A stretch of DNA of 64,000 nucleotides from LMUY01 sp965198565 (GTDB lineage Bacteria > Pseudomonadota > Alphaproteobacteria > Acetobacterales > Acetobacteraceae): NCBI GenBank assembly GCA_965198565.1, contig OZ240665.1:3534001-3598000 (forward strand), in the 5' to 3' direction. The position numbers and the translations under genes were made by a program. Under the pieces are notes generated by a model. The model saw only the letters and a program-made list of their open reading frames with translations, searched no databases and was not told the DNA's origin. Positions 56,042-63,647 of this stretch are shown one piece after another. Every line of letters starts with the position of its first letter. Within the stretch, counting starts at the first letter, position 1.

Positions 56042-56824
56042 CTATTCGGCCTCGCCGGCGCGGCGCTTGCGCAGGGTGGCGGCATAACTGCCACGGGGGC
56101 GCTCCTCCGCCACATTCGGCCGCACGACCGTGTCATGATAATCGTCCCAATCCTGCTCGGTGAGCTGGTGCAGCTCCGGGACCAGTTCATAGTCGTTCAA
56201 GGTTGATTCGGCGTAAACGCTGCGGGGCAGCGGCTGTACTTGGAACAGCGGATACTCGCTGCTGAACTCGACCGGCTGGTGCGTCCGTGTCAGGCGCAGG
56301 GCGGTGAACAGCGGACCGAACCAGCGGTCTGACTCGATGATGCCTTCGTAGAGTTCGTAGCCGCCGGGCCGCGGCAGGTTGGCTGGGGCACGCAGCAGCA
56401 AGCTGACGCCGGGCGCGGTGCGGCAGACCAGGCCGCTCCAGAGTTGCACCAGGCCGGGCTCTTGCAGCGCGCTGACAAAAGGCGGCGCGAAGCCCTGGAC
56501 CACCTCCGGCGCGTGGGCGTCGAACGTTGCGGCGAGGCCGGGGAATGGCGCCGAGCCAAGCGGCATCCAACCCTCCGCGCCGGGATGGGTCCAACTGATG
56601 GACGTGCCATCCCAGAGCAAGCTGAAATCGATGGGAGAGAAGACGTAGTAGCCGAAGCCGGCGGCGGTGGTGATGGCCTCGCAAAAGCGGAACGCCCGGG
56701 TCGGGAGCGAGCCGGCGGCCGAGCGGTCCGCCCGCTGCGGCAGGCGGCCGACGGGGGTGAAGCGATGGAATACGACGAGCTTGCTGCCTGTCGTGGCCGT
56801 TGCCCCATCGGTGTCGTCTGTCAA
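56042..56824 (-). CDS. Unknown protein, possibly DUF6065-like
   Basis: 260 aa, soluble, no signal. Features: FRFCEAITTAAGFGYYVFSP, DGTSISWTHPGAEGW, IIESDRWFGPLF, and YPLFQVQPLPRSVY, a pattern I tentatively associate with DUF6065; the C-terminal tail is charged (NVAEERPRGSYAATLRKRR). No catalytic motif recognised. Its upstream neighbour on the same strand is a gene for a 52-residue tandem-repeat peptide, separated by 137 bp containing a hairpin. Function unknown. Confidence 0.6.
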   Translation of the reverse strand: MTDDTDGATATTGSKLVVFHRFTPVGRLPQRADRSAAGSLPTRAFRFCEAITTAAGFGYYVFSPIDFSLLWDGTSISWTHPGAEGWMPLGSAPFPGLAATFDAHAPEVVQGFAPPFVSALQEPGLVQLWSGLVCRTAPGVSLLLRAPANLPRPGGYELYEGIIESDRWFGPLFTALRLTRTHQPVEFSSEYPLFQVQPLPRSVYAESTLNDYELVPELHQLTEQDWDDYHDTVVRPNVAEERPRGSYAATLRKRRAGEAE

Positions 56825-56867
56825 TGGCGATCCCCTGTGCGGTCAGACGCCCCTTGTCCCTTGGATT

Positions 56868-56893
56868 GATGGGTGACGCTGCGCTTACCCATC
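56868..56893. repeat. GATGGGT/ACCCATC hairpin
   Basis: GATGGGT at 56868-56874 pairs with ACCCATC at 56887-56893 around a 12-nt loop; the right side continues CTAC, as in the repeat flanking the EndoU island. It lies between the peptide gene and the unknown gene downstream. Confidence 0.55.
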
Positions 56894-56961
56894 CTACTCT
56901 GCAGGCTGACGCGGTATCGAGCCTGGAGGGCACCTCGGCGGGGCCCGGCAGCATGACAGGG

Positions 56962-57120
56962 TTAGGCGCGGCGGACCTTGGACGTGTCTGCCTTGGGCAG
57001 GGCTGGCGAGGTGGCGCCGAGGCGGACCTTGGAGGCGTCAGCCTTGGGCAGCGCAGGAGACGTGGCACCCAGGCGAACCTGGACGGGGGCGACGGAAACC
57101 TTCGCGACGACGATGTTCAT
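56962..57120 (-). CDS. 52-residue peptide with two near-identical 17-residue repeats
   Basis: ATG at 57120 has a clear AAGGAG about 9 nt upstream, better evidence than the in-frame upstream start at 57192. The leader-like beginning MNIVVAKVSVAPVQ is followed by two copies of VRLGATSPALPKAD(A/T)SK and ends VRRA. The DNA of the two copies differs at several third positions, so the repeat is kept at protein level. No known family. Highly basic, no signal peptide. Gene order on this strand is ctaA, tldD, this peptide, the unknown gene, SGNH hydrolase. A repeat-bearing precursor next to a TldD protease is suggestive but unproven. Confidence 0.5.
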   Translation of the reverse strand: MNIVVAKVSVAPVQVRLGATSPALPKADASKVRLGATSPALPKADTSKVRRA

Positions 57121-57315
57121 GAAGCGCTGCTCCTTCGTGTTGGCCGCCGGACCATGTCGGGTGGTCCACCATTTCGGGTGGCCGAGGACCATTGGCGACG
57201 ATCCACAGTCTAGCCGAGATCACATCCCTTCATCGTTTGGCTATCGTCAGTGTTGTGTCAAAACCGGACGCATTTGCCGCCGACATGAAGATTAAAATGG
57301 AGACTGGAGAGAATA

Positions 57316-58767
57316 TCATGCAGTGCCGCCGACAGTCATGGCGGCAAGCTTCAAAGTCGGCTGGCCGACGCCAACTGGAACGCCCTGCCCGTTCTTGCCG
57401 CACGTGCCGATTCCAGGATCAAGTTCAAGATCATTACCCACCATGGTAATCTTGGTCAACGCGTCGGGGCCGTTTCCGATCAAGGTGGCGCCTTTGACCG
57501 GGGCGGTCACTTTGCCATCTTCGATCAGGTAGGCCTCGCTGGCGGAGAAAACGAACTTGCCGGACGTGATGTCCACCGAGCCGCCGCCGAAATTCACGGC
57601 ATAGAGACCGCGCTTTACCGAACGGATCATCTCTTCCGGGGCGTATTGCCCGGCCATCATCACGGTGTTGGTCATGCGGGGCATGGGGGCATGGGCGTAG
57701 GACTGGCGGCGGCCGTTGCCGGTGGGCGCCACGCCCATCAGCCGCGCGTTCAGCCGGTCCTGGATGAAGCCCTTGAGGATGCCGTCCTCGATCATCACCA
57801 TGCGGCCGGACGGGGTGCCCTCGTCGTCCACGGTGAGGCTGCCGCGGCGGTCGGGCATGGTGCCGTCGTCCACCACGGTGACGCCGGGTGCTGCGATGCG
57901 CTGGCCGAGCAGGCCGGCGAAGGCGGAGGTCTTCTTGCGGTTGAAATCACCCTCGAGCCCGTGGCCGATGGCCTCGTGCAGCAGGATGCCGGGCCAGCCG
58001 GAGCCGAGCACGACCTCCATCTCGCCGGCCGGAGCGGGGCGGCTTTCCAGGTTGACCAGGGCTTGGCGCAGGGCCTCGTCGACGCCGTGGCGCCAGGTGG
58101 CCTCGGTCAGGAGGCGGGCGTAGCCGAAGCGGCCGCCGGTGCCGAAGCTGCCGGTTTCGCGGCGGCCGTCCTGCTCCACCACGACGGAGACGTTCAGCCG
58201 CACCAGGGGGCGGATGTCGGCGACGCGGCGGCCGTCGGCGCGCATCACCTGCACGGCCTGCCACTCGCCGTACATGCTGGCCATCACCTGCTTGACGCGG
58301 GGGTCCTTGCCGCGGGCGTAGCTGTCGACGGCGGCGAGGATGGCGGTGCGGGCGGCAAAATCGAGCTCGCCCAGGGGGTTCACGTCCGAGTAAAGCCGGG
58401 CGTTGCTGGCGCGCGGGGGTTCGGCGGCGACGCCCCCGGGGCCGCCGGCGCGCACGGCGGAGGCCGTGGCGGCGGCCCGGCGCAAGGCCGCTTCGGAGAT
58501 TTCGCCGGCATGGGCGTAGCCGGTCTCCTCGCCCAGGATGGCGCGCAGTCCGAACCCGGACCCGCTCTCGAAACCGGCATGGCGGATGCGGCCGTCATCG
58601 AGGGAGATCTGCTCGCTCTCGCGGTATTCCAGGAACAACTCGCCGTCGTCGCAGCCGGACAGCGTCTCGGCCACCAATTGCTCGGCGGTGGCGCGGTCGA
58701 GGGCGGCGTCGTCCCGCTCGAAGAACAGCGTGTCGGTGGTGGCGAGCGGCGACAGGGAGAGACTCAT
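57316..58767 (-). CDS. tldD: Metalloprotease TldD
   Basis: 483 aa from ATG 58767; a GTG at 58779 would add four residues. The zinc motif is HEAIGHGLEGD (H264-H269), embedded in GSGWPGILLHEAIGHGLEGDF. The N-terminal LEYRESEQISLDDGRI and C-terminal GTCGKNGQGVPVGVGQPTLKL are typical. TldD works with TldE as a heterodimer that trims small unfolded peptides, including microcin B17 leader and CcdA; TldE is not in this window. tldD beside cytochrome-oxidase genes (here ctaA) is a common alphaproteobacterial arrangement. Confidence 0.93.
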   Translation of the reverse strand: MSLSLSPLATTDTLFFERDDAALDRATAEQLVAETLSGCDDGELFLEYRESEQISLDDGRIRHAGFESGSGFGLRAILGEETGYAHAGEISEAALRRAAATASAVRAGGPGGVAAEPPRASNARLYSDVNPLGELDFAARTAILAAVDSYARGKDPRVKQVMASMYGEWQAVQVMRADGRRVADIRPLVRLNVSVVVEQDGRRETGSFGTGGRFGYARLLTEATWRHGVDEALRQALVNLESRPAPAGEMEVVLGSGWPGILLHEAIGHGLEGDFNRKKTSAFAGLLGQRIAAPGVTVVDDGTMPDRRGSLTVDDEGTPSGRMVMIEDGILKGFIQDRLNARLMGVAPTGNGRRQSYAHAPMPRMTNTVMMAGQYAPEEMIRSVKRGLYAVNFGGGSVDITSGKFVFSASEAYLIEDGKVTAPVKGATLIGNGPDALTKITMVGNDLELDPGIGTCGKNGQGVPVGVGQPTLKLAAMTVGGTA

Positions 58768-58914
58768 GGCGAGTTCCACTTCTTGCTGGACGGCTTGAAT
58801 GGCGACGCATCACTCAACACCGGTGCAGCCCCAATTGATACTCGCGGCGCTCTATCACGGATGCGTGAGCAAGGCGACGGGGGGTGGTTGAGCGTGTCAG
58901 GCGATTGCTCCGAG

Positions 58915-60027
58915 TTAGACGATGCCGACGGGGGCTGGCTCGCGGGCGGTGAGCCGGATCGGCTGGCGCCGGTCGAGATGCAGGGTGACCAGCACGGCGG
59001 TGAGCAGGAGCACGGCCACCGCCTGGTGGGCGGTCGCAAGCGCGGTGGGCACTGCCCAGAGCAAGGTGGTGACGCCGAGCGTGTATTGCGTCAGCACGGC
59101 GGCGCCCAGCACCCAAACGGCGCGGCGGACGGAGGTGCGGCTGGCGCGCAGCCCCGCGATGACGGTGGCAAGCACCAGGCAGGCGGTGGTGGTGGCGAGC
59201 AGGCGATGGTTGAACTGCACCGCCGCCAGGTTCTCGCCGAAATTGCGCAGGAACGGCTGCAAGGCCGCGTAGTCGGCGGGGATCAGGCTGTCTCCCATGA
59301 GCGGGAAGCTGTTGTAGATCAGGCCCGCGTGCAGCCCGGCGACCATGCCGCCGGCCGCGATGGTGAGGGGCAGCAAGAGGGCGCTGGCGCCGAGCAGCCA
59401 GGCGAAGGCCGGGCTGGTGGCGGCGCGCCACGGGCCAGGCCGCAGCACGCCCAGCGCGGTCCATAGGATTGCGGCGTAGAGGGCGAGCGCGAGCAACAGG
59501 TGCACCACGAGGCGATAGGCGGACACGGCGACGCTGTCCGCCGCGAAGCCGGACGCGACCATGAACCAGCCGACCGCGCCTTGCAGCCCGCCGAGCAGGA
59601 AGAAGCCGAACAGCCGCAGCCACAGCCCGCGGCTGATCGCCCGCCGGACGCCGAACACGATCAGCGGCACGATGAAGACCACGCCGATCAAGCGGCCCCA
59701 GAGCCGGTGCACCCACTCCAGCCAGAAGATTTGTTTGAAGCCCGCCAGGCCGAAGCCCTCGTGCATCAGCGCATACTGCGGAATGTGTTGATAAAGCTTG
59801 AACAGCCGCTCCCAGTCCGCGTTCGACCAGGGCGGCAGCGCGCCGGAGAGCGGCGCCCATTCCATGATGGACAGGCCGGAGCCGGTGAGCCGGGTGGCGC
59901 CGCCGAGGGCGACCATGACCAGGAGCATGGCGCAGATGGTGAAGAGCCAGCCTGCGACCCAGAGGCGGTTGGCGCGGTCCCGGGGCGTCTCGATGCGGCC
60001 GGATCGGTCGTCAAGGTCGAAAGGCAT
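58915..60027 (-). CDS. ctaA: Heme A synthase CtaA
   Basis: 370 aa from ATG (MPFDLDDRSGRIETP), with GGAGAGAGACG upstream. Eight predicted TM helices in two similar halves; conserved elements include GGATRLTGSGLSIMEW, KQIFWLEWVHRLWGR, GGLQGAVGWFMVASG, VVHLLLAL, and FNHRLLATTTA, with heme-ligand histidines. It oxidises the methyl group of heme O to heme A for aa3-type cytochrome oxidase. The longer in-frame upstream reading is not protein-like. It is divergent from the glycosyltransferase gene. Confidence 0.94.
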   Translation of the reverse strand: MPFDLDDRSGRIETPRDRANRLWVAGWLFTICAMLLVMVALGGATRLTGSGLSIMEWAPLSGALPPWSNADWERLFKLYQHIPQYALMHEGFGLAGFKQIFWLEWVHRLWGRLIGVVFIVPLIVFGVRRAISRGLWLRLFGFFLLGGLQGAVGWFMVASGFAADSVAVSAYRLVVHLLLALALYAAILWTALGVLRPGPWRAATSPAFAWLLGASALLLPLTIAAGGMVAGLHAGLIYNSFPLMGDSLIPADYAALQPFLRNFGENLAAVQFNHRLLATTTACLVLATVIAGLRASRTSVRRAVWVLGAAVLTQYTLGVTTLLWAVPTALATAHQAVAVLLLTAVLVTLHLDRRQPIRLTAREPAPVGIV

Positions 60028-60089
60028 CGTCTCTCTCCAGCCATCCTCGGCTTGCCGGGTCAATCGCACGAGTGCTACCGCCGTGCGGG

Positions 60090-60848
60090 ATGCAAGATCG
60101 TCGCTTCGACTCGACCCATCCCGCGGTGTGCGTTGTGGTCCCCGTCCGCAATGAAGGCGCCAATATCGCTCCGCTCGTGGCGGAAATCGAGGCCGCTTTG
60201 CAGTCGATCCCGCACGAGATCGTTTATGTGGACGATGGCAGCACGGATGACACCCCGGCGCGTCTGGCGGAGGCGCAAAATACTGGGGTGGCATTGGGGG
60301 TGCTGCGGCACCGGGTCAGTTGCGGGCAGAGTGCGGCGGTGATCAGCGGGGTGCGGGCGGCGCGGGCGCCCTGGGTGGCGACGCTGGACGGGGACGGCCA
60401 GAACGACCCGGCGGACATCCCTGCCCTGCTCGCCCGGGCGCAGGCGTGCGAGGGGCTGGTGCTGATCGCGGGCCACCGGGTGAGCCGGCGGGACACGCAA
60501 GTCAAGCGGGTGGCGTCACGGCTGGCGAACGGGATTCGCGCCCGGCTGCTCGGGGATGCGACGCCGGATACCGGATGCGGGCTGAAGGTGTTTGCGCGGG
60601 AGGCGTTCCTCGAGTTGCCGCAATTCGACCATATGCACCGGTTCCTGCCGGCGTTGTTCATCCGGGCGGGCGGGCGGGTGGAGTCGGTGCCGGTGAACCA
60701 TCGGCCGCGCACCCGGGGGCGGTCGAACTACGGCACGCTCGATCGGCTGTGGGTGGGGATTTTTGACCTGGCGGGGGTGTTTTGGCTGCAGCGGCGGTGG
60801 CAGCGGCCGGAGCTGGAGACGGTGCGATTGCGGCAGCCGATACGATGA
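60090..60848 (+). CDS. Glycosyltransferase family 2 (dolichol-phosphate-mannosyltransferase-like)
   Basis: 252 aa. GT-A fold: VVVPVRNEGANI, IVYVDDGSTDDTP, VATLDGDGQNDP (DxD-like), GCGLKVFAREAF and RTRGRSNYG near the C-terminus. No C-terminal TM pair, so it is the short soluble form that uses nucleotide sugars to charge polyprenyl phosphate. The preferred start is ATG 60090 after GCGGG. The stop overlaps the next gene (ATGATG), which encodes a VTT/DedA membrane protein, an association seen in lipid-sugar export. Confidence 0.88.
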   Translation: MQDRRFDSTHPAVCVVVPVRNEGANIAPLVAEIEAALQSIPHEIVYVDDGSTDDTPARLAEAQNTGVALGVLRHRVSCGQSAAVISGVRAARAPWVATLDGDGQNDPADIPALLARAQACEGLVLIAGHRVSRRDTQVKRVASRLANGIRARLLGDATPDTGCGLKVFAREAFLELPQFDHMHRFLPALFIRAGGRVESVPVNHRPRTRGRSNYGTLDRLWVGIFDLAGVFWLQRRWQRPELETVRLRQPIR

Positions 60849-61576
60849 TGGCGGCGGGGCCCTCGCCCGTTCCCTCACCCTCGCCCGTTCCCTCACCCTC
60901 ACCCGTTCCCTCACCCTCACCCAACCCTCTCCCAGAAGGAGAGGGCTTTCGAGCGGCGGCGCGGCAGGTCTCGGCGCTTTGGAAGCCGGTGTTGCTGGCG
61001 GGGGGGCTGGTGTTGGCGGGGGTGGCGCTGCGCAATGGCTGGGGGCGGGCGGCGCTGGACGCACCGGCTGCGGCGGGGCCGGCGGCGTTCGTGCTGGCGG
61101 GGGCGTTCGCCTGCGCCATCGGGGTGCCGCGGCAGGTGGTCGCCTATGCGGCTGGGCTCGGCTATGGCGGGTTGGCTGGGGTGGCGCTGGCGATGCTGGC
61201 GCAACTGCTCGGCTGTGCGGCGGATTTTTGCTGGGCCCGGCTGGTGATGCGGGGGTGGGCGGCGCGGCGGGTACGCGGGCGGCTGGCGCGGCTGGATGCG
61301 CGGCTGCGGCAACATCCGTTCACGCTGACGCTGACCCTGCGGTTGCTGCCGATGGGGAGCAACGTGCTGTTGAACCTGCTGGCGGGGGTGTCCGGGGTGG
61401 CGGCGGCGCCGTTCCTGCTCGGGTCGGCGCTTGGCTACGTGCCGCAGACCGTTGTTTTTGCGCTACTTGGCGGCGGGACGCGAGTAGGGCGTGGAGAGCA
61501 ACTGGCGGTGGCCGGGGCGTTGTTCGTGCTTGCGGCGGGGTTGGGGGTTTGGCTGATGCGGCGGGTGCGGGCTTAG
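60845..61576 (+). CDS. TVP38/DedA-like (VTT domain) membrane protein with repeat-derived N-terminus
   Basis: 243 aa. Residues about 1-30 (repeated PSPVPSP units, then NPLPEGEGF) are encoded by an 18-bp tandem repeat and a palindromic element and are not family sequence. From about residue 35 comes a VTT-type membrane core: FACAIGVPRQVVAYAAGLGYG, FTLTLTLRLLPMGSNVLLNLLAGVSGV, LGSALGYVPQTVVFALLGGG. VTT proteins flip or move undecaprenyl phosphate or phospholipids. The true start may be a later codon, but no ATG or GTG near the core is obvious. It is coupled to the glycosyltransferase upstream. Confidence 0.75.
   Translation: MMAAGPSPVPSPSPVPSPSPVPSPSPNPLPEGEGFRAAARQVSALWKPVLLAGGLVLAGVALRNGWGRAALDAPAAAGPAAFVLAGAFACAIGVPRQVVAYAAGLGYGGLAGVALAMLAQLLGCAADFCWARLVMRGWAARRVRGRLARLDARLRQHPFTLTLTLRLLPMGSNVLLNLLAGVSGVAAAPFLLGSALGYVPQTVVFALLGGGTRVGRGEQLAVAGALFVLAAGLGVWLMRRVRA
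60858..60950 (+). repeat. 18-bp tandem repeat plus CCCTCTCCC palindrome in the VTT gene
   Basis: Three to four copies of the 18-mer GTTCCCTCACCCTCGCCC (G or A at the fifteenth base) are followed by ACCCAACCCTCTCCC, AGAA, GGAGAGGGC. The repeat appears to have grown from the CCCTCACCC flank of the palindrome and is translated as PSPVPS units. Confidence 0.8.
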
Positions 61577-61604
61577 TTCGGGTTGGCGGCAGCGACCCTC
61601 ACGC

Positions 61605-61680
61605 GACAACCACCCTCACCCTCGCGCGGCAGCCACCCTCACCCCGGCCCTCTCCCGCCAGCGGGCGAGGGAGAAGAGTA
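61605..61680. repeat. CCCTCTCCCGC palindromic repeat between convergent genes
   Basis: CACCCTCACCCTCGCGCGGCAG (two diverged units) then CCCTCACCCCGGCCCTCTCCCGC, CAGC, GGGCGAGGGAG. It lies between the VTT gene and the convergent methyltransferase gene and may help end both transcripts. Confidence 0.75.
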
Positions 61681-61686
61681 GAGGGC

Positions 61687-62451
61687 TTAGGAGGCGAGGA
61701 CCTCGATGGTTAGGGTGTCGAGGGTGAAGCTGCCGTCTTGGGTGATCTCGAAGTGGGTGCGCACGGCCTCGGAGGCGCCGAGCTGGAGCGAGCGCATGGC
61801 GGCGACGTGGGTGGGCGGGGTGTTCATCCGGCCGACCCAGGCGGCGAAATCCAAAGGGAGGCGGCGGGCCATCATGGCGACGGGGGTGAAGCCGGCCGCG
61901 GCAAGCGCCGCCAGCCACTCGGCCGGGCTGTAGTTGCGGCCATGCGACGGGTCCCGCAACATCTCGATGGTCTGCAGGAACGTGTCCAGCAAGGGCGGGC
62001 CAGGGGAGACGGTGTCGATCAGCAGGGCGCGGCCACCAGGGGCGAGCACGCGGCGCAACTCGCGCAGGCCGGCGGACAGGTCGCGCCAGTGATGGGCGGA
62101 GAAGCGGGTGGCGGCCAGGTCGAAGGCGGCGTCGGCGAAGGGCAGGCGCTCGGCGGCGCCTTGCTCGGTGCGGATGGTGGTCAGGCCGCGGCGGTCCGCC
62201 TCGATGCGCACGGCGTCCAGCATGGCTTGGGTGAGGTCGCAGGCGGTGACGGCGGCCATGTGCGGCGCGAGGCGGTAGGCGACGTGGCCGCCGCCGCAGC
62301 CGAGGTCGAGCGCGCGGAGGCCGGCGTGTTGGCGGGCCCAGGCTTCGACTTGGTCGAGATCCGCCCCGGCGGCGTGGGTGGCGCTGGCCACATAGGCGGC
62401 CGCCTGGCCGGAATACTGCGCGGTGACGACCGCCTCGTGGGTTCGGCTCAT
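61687..62451 (-). CDS. Class I SAM-dependent methyltransferase (UbiE/Coq5-like)
   Basis: 254 aa, ATG preceded by AGGAG about 9 nt upstream. Motif I LDLGCGGGHVAY, acidic VTACDLT, motif II ATRFSAHHWRD, post-I LPFADAAFDLA, and ELRRVLAPGGRALLIDT form a Rossmann-type methyltransferase. It resembles UbiE/MenG-like small-molecule methyltransferases by N-terminal YSGQAAAYVASATHAAGADL, but the precise substrate is unknown. It is divergent from the alpha/beta hydrolase, 78 bp away. Confidence 0.88.
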   Translation of the reverse strand: MSRTHEAVVTAQYSGQAAAYVASATHAAGADLDQVEAWARQHAGLRALDLGCGGGHVAYRLAPHMAAVTACDLTQAMLDAVRIEADRRGLTTIRTEQGAAERLPFADAAFDLAATRFSAHHWRDLSAGLRELRRVLAPGGRALLIDTVSPGPPLLDTFLQTIEMLRDPSHGRNYSPAEWLAALAAAGFTPVAMMARRLPLDFAAWVGRMNTPPTHVAAMRSLQLGASEAVRTHFEITQDGSFTLDTLTIEVLAS

Positions 62452-62529
62452 GCGGTGCGCTCCTGACTTTCCGGTATGGGACGGTGTAGAGAGAGAATGA
62501 GCCAGGGAGCGCATCACGTGGCGTGCAGA

Positions 62530-63522
62530 ATGAACCGGGCTGCCCTCTGGTTGATCGCGTTTGCCCTGGCCGCGACGTCGGCGCAGGCGGCGAGCCCGGC
62601 GGACCGGCCGGTGAAGCTGGTGGCGCCGGACCGGCTGGCGGTGGGGGACGCGAGCTTGCCGCTGTACGTGTCGCAGGACTGGTCCAAGCCGCTGCCGGGG
62701 GTGACCCGGGCGGTGCTGGTGCTGCATGGGGAGTTGCGCAATGCCAACGTCTACTATCGCAGCGGGATGACGGCGCTGGCGGCGGCGGGCACGGCGGGGC
62801 GCGGCAGCCTGGTGATCGCGCCGCAATTCCTCGCCACCGCCGATGTGGACGCGAAGGGCTTGCCGCCGGACGTGCTGCATTGGTCGCGCAATGGCTGGGA
62901 GGGCGGCGACCCGGCGGCAGGGCCGAGCGATGCGAGCTCGTTCGATGCGCTGGACGCGATCCTGGCGCAGCTGGCGGACAAGCGGCGGTTCCCTGCCCTG
63001 CGCACGGTGGTGATCGCGGGGCACTCTGGCGGCGGCCAAGTGGTGCAGCGCTATGCCATTGCGGGCAAGGCGGCGACGGCGCTGGCGGCGGCCGGGATCG
63101 CAGTGCGCTATGTGGTGGCCAACCCGTCGTCCTACGCGTATTTCGACGCGACCCGGCCGGAGCCGCCGGTGGCCACGTCCTGCCCGCGCTTCAACGACTG
63201 GAAGTATGGGATGGACCATCGCCCGCCCTATCTGGTCGACCCGGCGCCGCAAGCGCTCGAGGCGCGGTATGTGGCGCGGGACGTGACGTATCTGGTCGGG
63301 GAGCTGGACACCAACCCGGCGCAACCGGCGCTGGACCGGAGCTGCATGGCGGAGGCGCAGGGCGCCACGCGGTTCGAGCGGGCGCACAACTACTATGCGG
63401 CGCTGCGGGCGCGGGATGGTGGGCTGCTGCGGCATCGGCTGATCGATGTGCCGGGGGTGGGGCATGACGGGGACGCGATGTTCACCTCGCCGGCGGGGCT
63501 GGCGGCGTTGTTTGGGCCTTAG
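62530..63522 (+). CDS. Exported alpha/beta hydrolase
   Basis: 330 aa from ATG 62530, chosen for the signal peptide MNRAALWLIAFALAATSAQA; an in-frame ATG at 62497, after GAGAGAGA, is an alternative. Nucleophile elbow GHSGGG (S166), preceded by VIA; oxyanion region LVLHGELRNAN; catalytic His in VPGVGHDGDAM. Conserved pairs of Cys (TSCPRFNDWKYG and LDRSCMAEAQ) could form a disulfide. It probably hydrolyses an ester or poly-ester in the periplasm; substrate unknown. Confidence 0.8.
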   Translation: MNRAALWLIAFALAATSAQAASPADRPVKLVAPDRLAVGDASLPLYVSQDWSKPLPGVTRAVLVLHGELRNANVYYRSGMTALAAAGTAGRGSLVIAPQFLATADVDAKGLPPDVLHWSRNGWEGGDPAAGPSDASSFDALDAILAQLADKRRFPALRTVVIAGHSGGGQVVQRYAIAGKAATALAAAGIAVRYVVANPSSYAYFDATRPEPPVATSCPRFNDWKYGMDHRPPYLVDPAPQALEARYVARDVTYLVGELDTNPAQPALDRSCMAEAQGATRFERAHNYYAALRARDGGLLRHRLIDVPGVGHDGDAMFTSPAGLAALFGP

Positions 63523-63528
63523 GCGGGC

Positions 63529-63571
63529 CCCCTCACCCCGGCCCTCTCCCAGAGGGAGAAGGAGAATACTT
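63529..63571. repeat. CCCTCTCCC/GGGAGAAGG palindromic repeat
   Basis: CCCTCACCCCGGCCCTCTCCC, AGA, GGGAGAAGGAG immediately downstream of the hydrolase stop. The right arm has one mismatch. Confidence 0.75.
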
Positions 63572-63647
63572 GTCGTGCAAGGGAGGTTTCTTGGCATGCG
63601 GGGTCAGGCGTGCTGACTTAGGACGCCTGTATCTGGAGGAGTCGCTC

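Noticed and set aside
56800..57213. 137-codon plus-strand frame across the repeat peptide gene
   Set aside because: No ribosome-binding site, and its repeats are the antisense of the peptide repeats; the minus-strand ORF has AAGGAG and a coherent repeat phase.
57192..58779. Pyrimidine- or heme-responsive leader suspected upstream of the peptide gene
   Set aside because: The interval between tldD and the peptide gene shows no conserved fold or terminator I can identify.
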